Shown here piece by piece: positions 57,101 through 64,000 of a stretch of DNA of 64,000 bases (positions are counted from its first letter, which is position 1; every line of letters starts with the position of its first letter). The position numbers and the translations under genes were made by a program. The notes under the pieces were generated by a model, which was not told where the DNA came from, did no database searches, and saw nothing but the letters and a program-made list of their open reading frames with translations. The stretch is from Leuctra nigra (taxonomy: Eukaryota; Arthropoda; Insecta; Plecoptera; Leuctridae): contig OW203768.1 in the NCBI GenBank assembly GCA_934045905.1, positions 6,104,316 to 6,168,315 on the forward strand, in the 5' to 3' direction.

Positions 57101-59215
57101 ATCTTAGCAAGATCTTGATTAGGTCTTGTCAAGATCTTGATAAGATCTTATCAAGATATTACCAAGATCTTGGTAAGATCTTAGCAAGATCTTGTTTAAT
57201 ACAAGATCTTGCAAAGACCTTACCAAGATCTTGTCAAGATCTTGGTAAATCCAAGATCTTGATAATATCTTAGCAAGATCTTGGCAAGATCTTGGTACAT
57301 ACAAGATCTTAGCAAGATCTTGCAAGATCTTAGCAAGATCTTGCAAGATCTTGCAAGATCTTGGCAAGAATTTTCAGCAGGGTATACCATTACTTCCAAT
57401 GTCGGAATCTCTCTTCAGGTTTGCTTGTTTAGCAAACACAGATTGTAACTTGATCAAATTGGTGGTCGACAATTCCTCTTATGGGAGAATAGCACAGGCA
57501 GCATGGCATAGCCTACACTAGATAGGTCGAATCAATGCTAATCGGGCTATATCATCCCTTATCAATATGGAGTAAATTGTCATTATTAACATTGATTATA
57601 GATGTAGGTATTGTTATTGTCCTGACTGCGGTAATCTTTGTAAATTGATCAAATAATAAAGTAGGGTCATTTTTGTATTTGGTATAGTCATGAATTGGTA
57701 TCTGCCATCAATTTTCAAAATTTACCACTGACCGGTAAATTTACCGGTAAATTTACCGATTTTTTCAGACCCGGTAAAAGTGCCATCCCTAATCTTGATT
57801 ATCAAAATCAATTATTGTGTAAAAATAAACTTTGTCAATGAATCTTTATTCCAAATCTGAATAATTATCTTCAGATAGGTACAGGCTAGTTCGTTCTTTG
57901 AGCCAAGAAGGATGACCCACAGGGGCATGCGGTCCAGGTATGCGGGTAATGCGCAGCATACCCAGGCGATTTCAGCAAATAAATAATAATATTAATATAT
58001 CGCCGAGTGATTGATTTAACAATATTAAATTGCTTTTTCGACGTTGCGAATCAATGTTTTTTGTTTAGTGTATCGTAATTCATACTGCAGCGTTTCAAAC
58101 ATGGTAATGCGAATAAGAACTTCGCATACCCGGGGTAGCGATGGAGTTGATTTACTGTGCAATTGCTAGACATCTTTGCGGAGCTCGGAAAACAGAGCTA
58201 TGGTTATGCTGTCGAGTGAGGAGCATTCGTCATATCACGTGACTCCTATAATGGCGGCATACGCGGGCACAGCAGAGTGTTTGCAGAGATTTATACGTAT
58301 TTTATTTAGTGTGTTGTATAATTATTATGTGTTTTCTTTAACTTCAACATGACAAACAACAAAAAAGAGAGTGTGGTAGTTGTTAGAAAATCCGTTTTTT
58401 GAGACGAAGTTTTGAAGAAAAGAAAACAATCATTGCAAACGGTAGGCCTCATCCCGATCTGCCAACATTAGAGCCTTTGCATAAAGATAAGGGAAAAGCT
58501 TTTACACCTCATTTTACAGTTTTTCAGTATGATAATGTGATGTGTCTGACCGGGTCAGACACTGAAAATGACAATAGACTTTTTTGTTGGCCATGTTTGC
58601 TATACAGCACTGAAATTACCCCTGCAAGTTCCAATGACAAACCCACAACCACTCCAACTGCCCCAGCACTAAATAGTACCACCGCACGCCACGGACGACC
58701 CAAGAGGCGGCTTACTTCAAAGTCGAATAACGTTGCTTTGAAAGCCGTGGGTAAGAAGCATGACTGCGCATACTAGGTGCATCAATAGTTGTATATTATA
58801 TTTACAGCTGAACTAGACTATATCGATGTGTGCGATTCTTAATCATTAATCAATCATATCGATAAAACCAATCATAGCTTGGTCAAAGCGATTGAAATAG
58901 TACCTACGGTAGGTAGTACCCATCATCAAAAATATCTTTGTGGTGTTAGTTAATAGCTGTGAAGTAGTATATTGCTTTCTTTATCAAAAAAGCATTCTCA
59001 ATAACCCAAATGAGTCCCAAAACATTGTGGTTTTCCTAAATGTTGGATCCTAGACAGCCTAGGTAGGTACACAATATAGGCTCGGACAGGTAGGGTGAGC
59101 ATCTAATTCATAATACTTACGGAAACCAAGACATATTTTTCCCCGAAATGATAAATTGTCTGCCAATTAAAGCACATTCTTCAGCAGCACAGTAATACCA
59201 CGTATTATCACTCAT
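50919..59215 (-). CDS. THAP-domain DNA-binding protein, complete, five exons
   Basis: Exons on the - strand: 59215-59121, 55348-55233, 54238-53366, 52727-52379 and 51147-50919. All introns are GT-AG and phases agree, giving 553 residues. The N-terminal THAP zinc finger is complete: C9-x4-C14 and C63-x2-H66, with conserved W44, P34 and F67, and the closing AVPHIF box (87-92). This domain binds DNA sequence-specifically in THAP transcription factors and P-type transposases. A basic stretch (VKRRRIRK, in exon 3) is a likely nuclear signal. The centre is Ser/Thr/Pro-rich. The last exon has a heptad-like coiled coil (SLENELTDTRRQLSAARLLI), which in THAP proteins serves dimerisation. No transposase domain is present. 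I cannot name the vertebrate orthologue. Confidence 0.9.
51712..51754. repeat. (ATG)n microsatellite
   Basis: About 14 units of GAT/ATG with two ATA interruptions, within intron 4 of the THAP gene. Confidence 0.95.
52379..52727 (-). CDS. THAP gene exon 4
   Basis: Acceptor CTTATTACAG, donor GCGCG|GTAAGT. It encodes a Pro/Ser/Ala-rich, probably disordered segment (SPALEPSALAPEPATLSPEP), then a Gln/Val-rich part ending ENAELTSAR. Confidence 0.88.
53366..54238 (-). CDS. THAP gene exon 3
   Basis: Acceptor TTGTTTCAG, donor CCAC|GTAAGT. It starts with DYDKDPTAICKKLKPSAVPH, closing the THAP domain, and encodes residues 71-361: a basic linker, GKPVPVKRRRIRKS (probable nuclear localisation signal), an acidic DENMDLSPEFMESLL stretch and a Ser-rich end. 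Confidence 0.92.
54264..54697. mobile_element. Non-autonomous hAT element, 434 bp, in THAP intron 2
   Basis: The ends TAGGGCTGTGCGAGA and CTTGCACAGCCCTA are hAT-type inverted repeats. A perfect 8-bp target duplication ATAATACG stands on both sides (54256-54263 and 54698-54705). The inside is rich in the repeated word CGAGATCGAG. The left end lies only 25 bp from the exon 3 splice acceptor. Confidence 0.93.
55233..55348 (-). CDS. THAP gene exon 2
   Basis: Acceptor TGTTTCAG, donor TAGTG|GTAAGT. It encodes PFPVRDRQLMKEWRKALNY...CICDKHFVFS, the conserved FP, W44 and the C63/H66 zinc ligands. Confidence 0.9.
55667..57382. mobile_element. Nested TA-flanked element built of palindromic repeats
   Basis: Inverted ends CCCTGCTGAAAA and TTTTCAGCAGGG are flanked by TA on each side, as in Tc1/mariner-type MITEs. 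Inside are two arrays of the palindrome CAAGATCTTG (55678-55865 and 56945-57376), a tRNA-like block (55995-56085) and a central region (about 56270-56930) dense in TACTGTAG/CTATAGTA words. The minus-strand open frame at 57119-57367 is a repeat artefact. Confidence 0.75.
55995..56085 (-). mobile_element. tRNA-like SINE head inside the nested element
   Basis: On the - strand: CACCGGTGGCCTACTCGGTA (A-box-like), GACGCTCGACTACGGACCAC and CGCAGGTTCAAAACACGGCG (B-box-like). It resembles a tRNA in layout but the stems are incomplete, so I call it SINE-derived and not a functional tRNA. Confidence 0.45.
58130..58775 (+). pseudogene. Degraded hAT/ZMYM-type transposase N-terminal fragment
   Basis: The + frame 58399-58776 contains NGRPHPDLPTLEPL, KAFTPHFTVFQYD and LTGSDTENDNRLFCWPCLLY. 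The last resembles the CxxC-type (TTF/ZMYM-like) zinc-binding module N-terminal to hAT-like transposases. The frame opens without ATG; an upstream ATG frame at 58349 reaches a stop near 58397, and ENPFFET in a third frame suggests a frameshift. It ends after a donor-like GTGG|GTAAGAAG at 58750. It lies antisense inside intron 1 of the THAP gene. An upstream GC-richer region has CACGTG (about 58237) and ATGGCGGC (about 58252). Confidence 0.5.
59121..59215 (-). CDS. THAP gene exon 1
   Basis: ATG at 59213-59215 with A at -3 (CAAAAATGAGT). It encodes MSDNTWYYCAAEECALIG and on to MSWF, the first two zinc ligands C9 and C14. The donor is TTTCC|GTAAGT, leaving two bases of a split Pro codon. Confidence 0.88.
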
Positions 59216-59460
59216 TTTTGTATTATATTAGAATTATTTACTGTAAACATACAGCAAAGGTTAGTTGAAGCAACAGCTGATATTTCGAGCGGGCGGGTAG
59301 CGACTAGCGGGTGCTGCCACGACGGCAAGTGGCAGAAGGCCGGGATTATTTCCCGCCAATTTTGACCACGGTTTATTTGCGCCCATTGTTCCTCACCGTT
59401 TCCGCTAAAACTAATGTTGCATTCCAAACATTAAAAATTACTTTGTACAAAGTAACCAAT
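59216..59460 (-). promoter_or_regulatory. THAP gene promoter region with an E2F-type site
   Basis: GC-rich relative to its flanks, immediately upstream of the THAP ATG. TTTCCCGCC (59349-59357) matches the E2F consensus and overlaps CCAAT (59356-59360). There is no TATA box close to a plausible start. Regulation by E2F is inference. Confidence 0.45.
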
Positions 59461-59887
59461 AAAATGGAGAGTTTGGAATAGGATTGATTCATGATTCATC
59501 ACTGTTATAGTGAAAGAGAGATTTCTTTTAAAGATAATAAGAACAATTTTTTTTTTATTTCACATCAATATAATATAAAACATGATTTAAACAAATAAGC
59601 ATTGTGCATATAATAATTATAAAAGTTTATAGTAGTAACATGGCCGAGCACAAAGCAGAAACATATAATAGTAGATAAATACTTCAATTTCTTAAAATTA
59701 ATTAAAAATGTGTTTAGTAAAATACTAGTAAAGTCCACTAACTTGTGATGAAGAATCACATTACCTTGTGCTAGTGGACACAAAGAAACAAGTCAGCACC
59801 ATGTAAAACGACCTCGTACATCGAAACTTTGAAATTGTATGAAAATTGAAGAGGTAAAGTCAAATTTGAAAATATGTAATACGACTA

Positions 59888-59932
59888 ATTTCCTGGGGCT
59901 ACGCGCCCCAGACCCGCATGAATTTCATCTAT
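59888..59932 (-). repeat. GC-rich dispersed repeat, copy 1
   Basis: The complement reads CATGCGGGTCTGGGGCGCGT followed by AGCCCCAGGAAATT. A second copy, on the + strand, is at 61920-61962. It starts 14 bp past the LPCAT stop codon. Confidence 0.65.
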
Positions 59933-59945
59933 ATCCTAAGACACC

Positions 59946-60048
59946 TCACTGGGATTTCAGTCTGTTATTGTTGTTATTGTTGTTGGCTTCTTTCAGCATT
60001 GCTTTGCAGTCGTCGTAGCTGTGCTCAGTGACTGGGATGTCCAACGCT
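59946..60048 (-). CDS. LPCAT: LPCAT exon D, apparent terminal exon
   Basis: Acceptor TTGTTTCAG. It encodes ALDIPVTEHSYDDCKAMLKE, an Asn run of seven, RLKSQ and TGA. The family part ends at about MLKEA; the Asn run comes from an (AACAAT)n-like stretch. An alternative donor CCCA|GTGAGG (GT at 59950-59949) could skip the stop and lead to further exons, but none was found. A likely poly(A) signal (AATAAA on the - strand) lies near 59557. Confidence 0.7.
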
Positions 60049-63000
60049 CTGAAACAATTCAAACTGTTGAGAGATGGTGGAGTTTGTACCATTGAAATGA
60101 AATCACAATTCTTATTAAATTCTATGTAAGAAAAGACGATTGTGTTTCCACCACTGTAAACTGCATGATAGTTGCAGTGACTTTCATTATTTTTTATACA
60201 CCTACGGACTTTCATGATTTGAACACCTATTTATAAAAATCCTGTGGCTTCAAACAAAATAAAACTACTATCTAGTGCATCGAAACTTGAGTTATGAACT
60301 GATTGTGGTGAGGTATAACTTTCACAAGTCGTCAAAATAATTTTGTTATGTTCACATGTCTGAATAAAAATTAAGTTATAGTATACCACAAGAGTGTACT
60401 TTTTAACGAAAAGCATAAAAGTCAGTCAGTGTATGAGTTTTTGGGCTCTCTTTAATATGTTAAACTTATTTTGAATGTTGATTATTTTGAAGAGGTACTA
60501 AAGCCCCATTCACACGGTGCAATTTCTTGAACAACTTCTGTGTCACATTCCCATTTTTCATGCAATTTTGTGTTTATACGACGCAACTTTCTGTCACAGA
60601 ACTTAAAACATGTTTTAATTTCCATTCAAGAAGTGTGACACAGAAGTGTGGTACAGAAGTTGTACAAGAAATTGCACCGTGTAAATGGGGCTTAAGAGGG
60701 CTTGGTAGTGAGCGTGGCCTTGACGAGTTTTTTAATCGATTTTTATCAATATCTTTTTCCAGTGTAACTGTTAACAAAATAGGGCTATGGACGTGAATTC
60801 AGAACAGTTCAATGAAAATAATTTCATAGTTTGGAATAAGCTATTAGTTTTATTGTGTCCAACAGGTGTTTAGAACCCGAAAATTACTAAATTTTCGGGT
60901 TCTAAACACCTGTAGGACAAAGTAAATCAAATAAACCATTACAAGCTATGGAATTATTTTCATTGAACTGTTCTGAATTCACGTCCATAGCCCTATTTTG
61001 TTAACAATTACACTGAAAAAAGATATTGATAAAAATCGATTAAAAAACTCTTCAAGGTCAAACTCACTACCCAGCCGTCTTAAGTAAAGAAGTTGTAACT
61101 GACTTGGCCATGACTTCTCGGACGTTGTTTGCGAAGAGCTTTGGGTCTTGCTTCTCGGCGTCGTTGGGAGTGTAGACGGGTAGGAACTCGATCTCGCAGC
61201 TGCTGTGGATCTGCGTCAGTGTCAGCCACAGCAGCTTCAACCTGGAAGATCAGATAGCAAGGCTTCAAGAGCGAAAACTCAAAGAAAATCAGTAGTACAT
61301 GTTTTACCCATCAAAAATGTGTTAGTTACCCAACGAAATGGGAAGAAATACTAAATAGTAAGATATAAAAACTGTATATTTTTTGCGAAAAGTATTTTTG
61401 TGTTCATTTTCACAAAAATGATACTTGGTCATCGGGTTTACCTATGAGTTTCTTGACAGAAATGGAATCTTTTTGTTTGTGTGTCTATTTTCTGTCCCTT
61501 TTGGTCTAGTATTTTTGGATGTTGTTCGTCAAAAATACAATATTTACTAGGGAAATTGCTGTGTTTTTTCGACATGCCACGTTAAAGATAAGTCTAACTC
61601 AAATTTATAAAGTGATATATCTAGGAAATTAGTTCGGCTATCCCACTTTTTCTTGCATTTATATGGTGTACAAGAAAATGTTCTGTTAAATGAGGGGATC
61701 CGTTGTCTCAGAGTCAAAGCAGCAACAGCAGCAACAGCAACAACAACAACAAATAAACATATTATTTGTTCATATCTATCAGAGATCTCTACTTGGGCAT
61801 CCAGGGTGCTAATTGTTCCTTTTTCAGAGGGGGGGATAGGAAAAATTAAAATTCCGAAGATATAGCAAAGGCAAAAAATATGATTGCCCACGAACACAAT
61901 GGGGGGTCTGGGGGGCCCCAGTATCATGCGGGTCCGGGGCGCACAGCCCCGGGAAATTTTGAATTTCAAGATTGGATTTGGTGCATTTCTAAGCAATTTG
62001 TACACTATTTTTGGCCAAAATCAAATCTCGGAATAAATAAATCTTATCAAATACAGCTTATTTGCTAATAAAGGCAATTTGCCAGTTGTTTTGCGAGACA
62101 ATTTATTTTTATTATTTTAGATTTTTTCAGAAAAAAAAGTAGGTACTATCAATTGTTTTGTAGATTAAAAGTCAACATTTTACAGAGGGGGGGAAAAAAT
62201 CTATCCTCCACTGGGATGCTTTATTGGGAAACAGAGCCGGGGATGAGAAAACCAGAGGGGGGGGCAAATCCCCCCCCCCCCCCCCATCAATTCGCACCCT
62301 GTCAGGGCATCTATAGTTGAAAGAGCTTGTGTAACTTCACACATGCAACAGCTGTCTTGGCAAGATTGTTACACATGCAACAGCTGTCTTGGCAAGATTG
62401 TTACACATGCAACAGCTGTCCTGGCAAGATTGTTCTGCACTTACGCGCCTGGCCCCTGCCACGTCCACGTGACCGTGTCAACCTTGTTCGGATACTTGAT
62501 GCACACGGGCTGCACGGGCACGCCCGGGTAGAACGCGCCGCATTTGAATGTGATGAGACAGGAACGATTCGTGCACGTGCCTTCAGGGAAGATCATCACC
62601 TGGAAGTAGAAGTTTGGAGTCAATATGTGGCATTTCATCCAGGGGCGGATTAAACTGTTTGGCGAATGGCGCCCCTAGGCTAATTCACAAGAAGCGCCCC
62701 CCCCCCCCCCCCCAAAGGAAACAATTGCACCGTGTGTACTTCTGTTCTTTTTTCTCTAAAAATCACTGAACGGCGCTGTACTTATAGAAACCTTCTACCC
62801 GCGAGAATGAAGGAGTTAGAACCCGCAGGGCTTTTGTTTTTAGAATTTATACACTGTTTGATTGAATCTGGGGCGAGGAAATAGCGTATTTTTCTAACTA
62901 AATCATTGCAATATACCTCAAGTTAAGAACCCTTCCTCTTGCGTGGGGAAAATCTTCGTCCCCCAATTCTATTAAAAATACTACAGTAATTATTATTGTC

Positions 63001-64000
63001 TTGACACATTAAGTTATACCATATTTTCATAATACTTCGTGTTGGTAGTTTGTTTGTAATTACATATTTTTTATCCTAATTTGGCGTGTTATTTGACGCC
63101 GCGGTGCCCCCTGAGATGGCACCCCTAGACTAGCCTAAGTAGCCTAATGGGTAATCCGCCCCTGATTTCATCATCAAGAAATTAAATGATAATCTATATT
63201 CAAGACGTGGCAGCAATCAATATTCAGACCTTCATTCAACATATTTTCAATGTTACCGAAACAGTTGCAAATATTTGTGTTCCACTGTAATTAAACTTTT
63301 TTTTACATATTGATCGTCATGCTTAGAGCACATCTGAAGGTGCTAATAACTTTACGTTTACATTTTGCATGATAGGACATGGTTGACATGAACGATTGCA
63401 TGACATGGCCGGGGGCAAGTGGCCACTTTGTTGGTTTGGGCCACATCACCACTTTTCAGAATATGTCTTTCGTATATCTACAGTTCGTTTTTCCTATGTA
63501 TGAACAGTCTCTACAGACCGAGACACCGTCAGTTGTTCTGTTAGGCCGAGAAAGACAACATTGCAAGGTGAGCGCGCAATGAAGTCTTTCTCGGCCTAGC
63601 AGAACAACTGACTGTGGCTCCATCTGGTGAGAGTTCATACAGTAAAAAAACAGACTGTACTATTCTTAAAACAAACAACACACTTCTAAAGTGACATTTA
63701 GTATTTAATATCACCTCTGAATTGGTAACTGTTCACCAGACCCCAACAATTTTACAATTAATTCTTATAAATTATTGTCATGGTCATTTCACCGACCCAA
63801 AATCGATTTCATTGTGTCAAAAATCCAAAATTTCCATGTAGCCTCTAACCAACTGATTCTATTTGATTCATCTTGAACTCCAGTACATTGGGTCTGAACG
63901 GCTACCTGAGGCCAGTCCTCCTTGGAAGTGACGCGTTCGATGATCTCCTTGATCGTGTTGCTTCTGGAGTTGGGATCGTCTCTGCGCACATAGACGGGCT
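59946..64000 (-). CDS. LPCAT: Lysophosphatidylcholine acyltransferase, 3' part (5' end outside window)
   Basis: Visible exons on the - strand: 64000-63906, 62599-62445, 61241-61104 and 60048-59946, with compatible phases. They encode DPNSRSNTIKEIIERVTS, then MIFPEGTCTNRSCLITFK and GVPVQPV, then FLPVYTPNDAEKQDPKLFAN, then IPVTEHSYDDCKAML. FPEGT and the VPV(Q)PV block are conserved motifs III and IV of the LPLAT/PlsC acyltransferases. The NRSCLITFK and PNDAEKQDP stretches are typical of LPCAT1/2. The enzyme transfers acyl-CoA to lysophosphatidylcholine at the ER or lipid droplets. The catalytic HxxxxD box must be upstream of the window. Known LPCAT1/2 continue into EF-hands; here the frame stops at TGA 59946-59948 after seven Asn. 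The donor of the third exon is AA|GTCAGT, weaker than the others. Confidence 0.88.
60502..60692. mobile_element. Harbinger-like MITE, 191 bp
   Basis: Ends AGCCCCATTCACACGGTGCA and the complement of TGCACCGTGTAAATGGGGCT, then paired ATTTCTTG and ACAACTTCTGTG blocks. It is flanked by TAA on both sides (60499-60501 and 60693-60695), the 3-bp duplication of PIF/Harbinger. It lies in LPCAT intron C and directly abuts foldback MITE F2 copy 2... on its right side, within the same intron-exon neighbourhood. Confidence 0.85.
60696..61083. mobile_element. Foldback MITE F2, copy 2
   Basis: Opposite orientation to copy 1 at 38852-39237. The shared arms carry ATCGATTTTTATCAATATCT. Inner arm parts differ from copy 1 but match each other: ACGTGAATTCAGAACAG/CTGTTCTGAATTCACGT and CAGGTGTTTAGAACCCGAAA/TTTCGGGTTCTAAACACCTG. 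It lies between LPCAT exons C and D. Confidence 0.88.
61104..61241 (-). CDS. LPCAT: LPCAT exon C
   Basis: Acceptor GATCTTCCAG, donor GCCAA|GTCAGT. It encodes LKLLWLTLTQIHSSCEIEFL, PVYTPNDAEKQDPKLFANNV and REVMA, matching the region after motif IV in LPCAT1/2. A foldback MITE ends about 20 bp beyond its donor. Confidence 0.88.
61715..61755 (+). repeat. CAGCAA/CAA microsatellite
   Basis: AGCAGCAACAGCAGCAACAG followed by (CAA)n, in LPCAT intron B-C. Confidence 0.9.
61820..62290. repeat. G-rich dispersed element with GC-rich repeat copy 2
   Basis: Contains CATGCGGGTCCGGGGCGCAC (61926), related inverted to 59888-59932, and AGAGGGGGG blocks at both sides (about 61826, 62184 and 62254) with a 17-base C run at 62269-62285. 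Possibly a decayed transposon; ends undefined. Confidence 0.45.
62338..62433. repeat. 32-bp minisatellite, three copies, next to an LPCAT donor
   Basis: Units ACACATGCAACAGCTGTCTT followed by GGCAAGATTGTT, three times. In gene orientation the array begins about 10 nt after the exon B donor (GT at 62444-62443). Confidence 0.93.
62445..62599 (-). CDS. LPCAT: LPCAT exon B
   Basis: Acceptor CTACTTCCAG, donor AGGCGC|GTAAGT. It encodes VMIFPEGTCTNRSCLITFKC, AFYPGVPVQPV and TVTWTWQGPG. It contains the substrate-binding EGTC motif. The upstream intron carries an hAT element 40 bp from this exon; the downstream intron starts with a 32-bp minisatellite. Confidence 0.92.
62640..63164. mobile_element. 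Non-autonomous hAT element, 525 bp, in LPCAT intron
   Basis: Ends CAGGGGCGGATTA and TAATCCGCCCCTG are inverted repeats. The 8-bp target duplication ATTTCATC is perfect (62632-62639 and 63165-63172). Repeated TGGCGCCCCTAGGCTA and TGGCACCCCTAGACTA blocks mark the subterminal regions. A C run of about 18 lies near 62697-62714. Non-coding. Confidence 0.93.
63497..63642. repeat. Hairpin/foldback in LPCAT intron
   Basis: The core arms 63528-63556 (GTCAGTTGTTCTGTTAGGCC plus GAGAAAGAC) and 63584-63612 pair almost perfectly around a 27-nt loop. Weaker pairing continues outward to TATGAAC/GTTCATA. miRNA-precursor size, but a MITE is as likely. Confidence 0.7.
63906..64000 (-). CDS. LPCAT: LPCAT exon A (continues off the right edge)
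   Basis: PVYVRRDDPNSRSNTIKEII...EDWPQ, ending CCTCAG|GTAGCC in phase 0. Its 5' boundary is outside the window. Confidence 0.9.

Larger units (their letters stand above)
55470..57791. mobile_element. Non-autonomous hAT element, 2322 bp, in THAP intron 1, with nested insert
   Basis: The ends are TAGGGATGGCACCCGGTAAA and its imperfect complement ...AGTGCCATCCCTA. A perfect 8-bp target duplication ATCTTGAT flanks it (55462-55469 and 57792-57799). Subterminal ACCGGTAAATTTACCGG palindromes repeat at both ends. No transposase frame survives. A second element (55667-57382) is nested inside. Confidence 0.93.

Noticed and set aside
55678..57376. CRISPR-like reading of the AAGATCTTG arrays
   Set aside because: The repeats are 10-bp palindromes with 0-6 base spacers, not 25-40 bp repeats with unique spacers, and the setting is eukaryotic.

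Overview
The window is nuclear DNA of an arthropod, most likely an insect. The reasons are AT-rich sequence, kilobase-scale introns with GT-AG splice sites, Jockey/CR1-type retrotransposons, tRNA-derived SINEs and many small DNA transposons (hAT, Harbinger-like, TTAA-flanked). I cannot fix the order. Most of the 64 kb is repeat-derived. Nothing bacterial, no CRISPR array and no operon is present.

Three host genes can be supported. (1) On the + strand, two certain coding exons (40829-41026 and 42517-42819) encode the C-terminal part of a PMEPA1/LDLRAD4-family protein, regulators of TGF-beta/Smad signalling that recruit WW-domain ubiquitin ligases. Three upstream GC-rich islands (10918-11013, 27573-27620, 38760-38822) each hold a short ATG-initiated exon that ends at a good donor in phase 0, which is the phase of the 40829 exon. 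I read these as candidate alternative first exons, so the gene may span about 32 kb. (2) On the - strand, 59215-50919 is a complete five-exon THAP-domain DNA-binding protein of 553 residues. (3) On the - strand, 64000-59946 holds the last visible exons of a lysophosphatidylcholine acyltransferase (LPCAT), whose 5' part lies off the right edge.

Layout. 1-9.6 kb: dispersed repeats, a SINE and an 85-copy 22-bp minisatellite. 9.6-12.3 kb: a foldback element, a GC island with candidate first exon A, and a SINE. 12.9-14.8 kb: a 5'-truncated CR1-like retrotransposon on the - strand. 18.1-22.2 kb: a Jockey element with two intact ORFs. 26.4-27.3 kb: a satellite array next to candidate first exon B. 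28-38 kb: hAT MITE, SINEs, a two-level minisatellite, inverted repeats and a repeat rich in CRE/ETS/ATGGCGGC motifs. 38.7-43.4 kb: the PMEPA1-like gene. 43.4-50.9 kb: gene-free, with several palindromic elements. 50.9-59.2 kb: the THAP gene, whose introns carry two hAT elements with perfect 8-bp target duplications and a degraded hAT/ZMYM-like coding fragment. 59.9-64 kb: LPCAT, with another hAT MITE in its intron.

The points most worth a second look are the candidate alternative first exons, a minisatellite that has copied the PMEPA1-like splice donor six times, an LPCAT ending without EF-hands after an Asn run, paired TTAA elements forming a 1-kb palindrome, and foldback elements whose arms have been homogenised within each copy.
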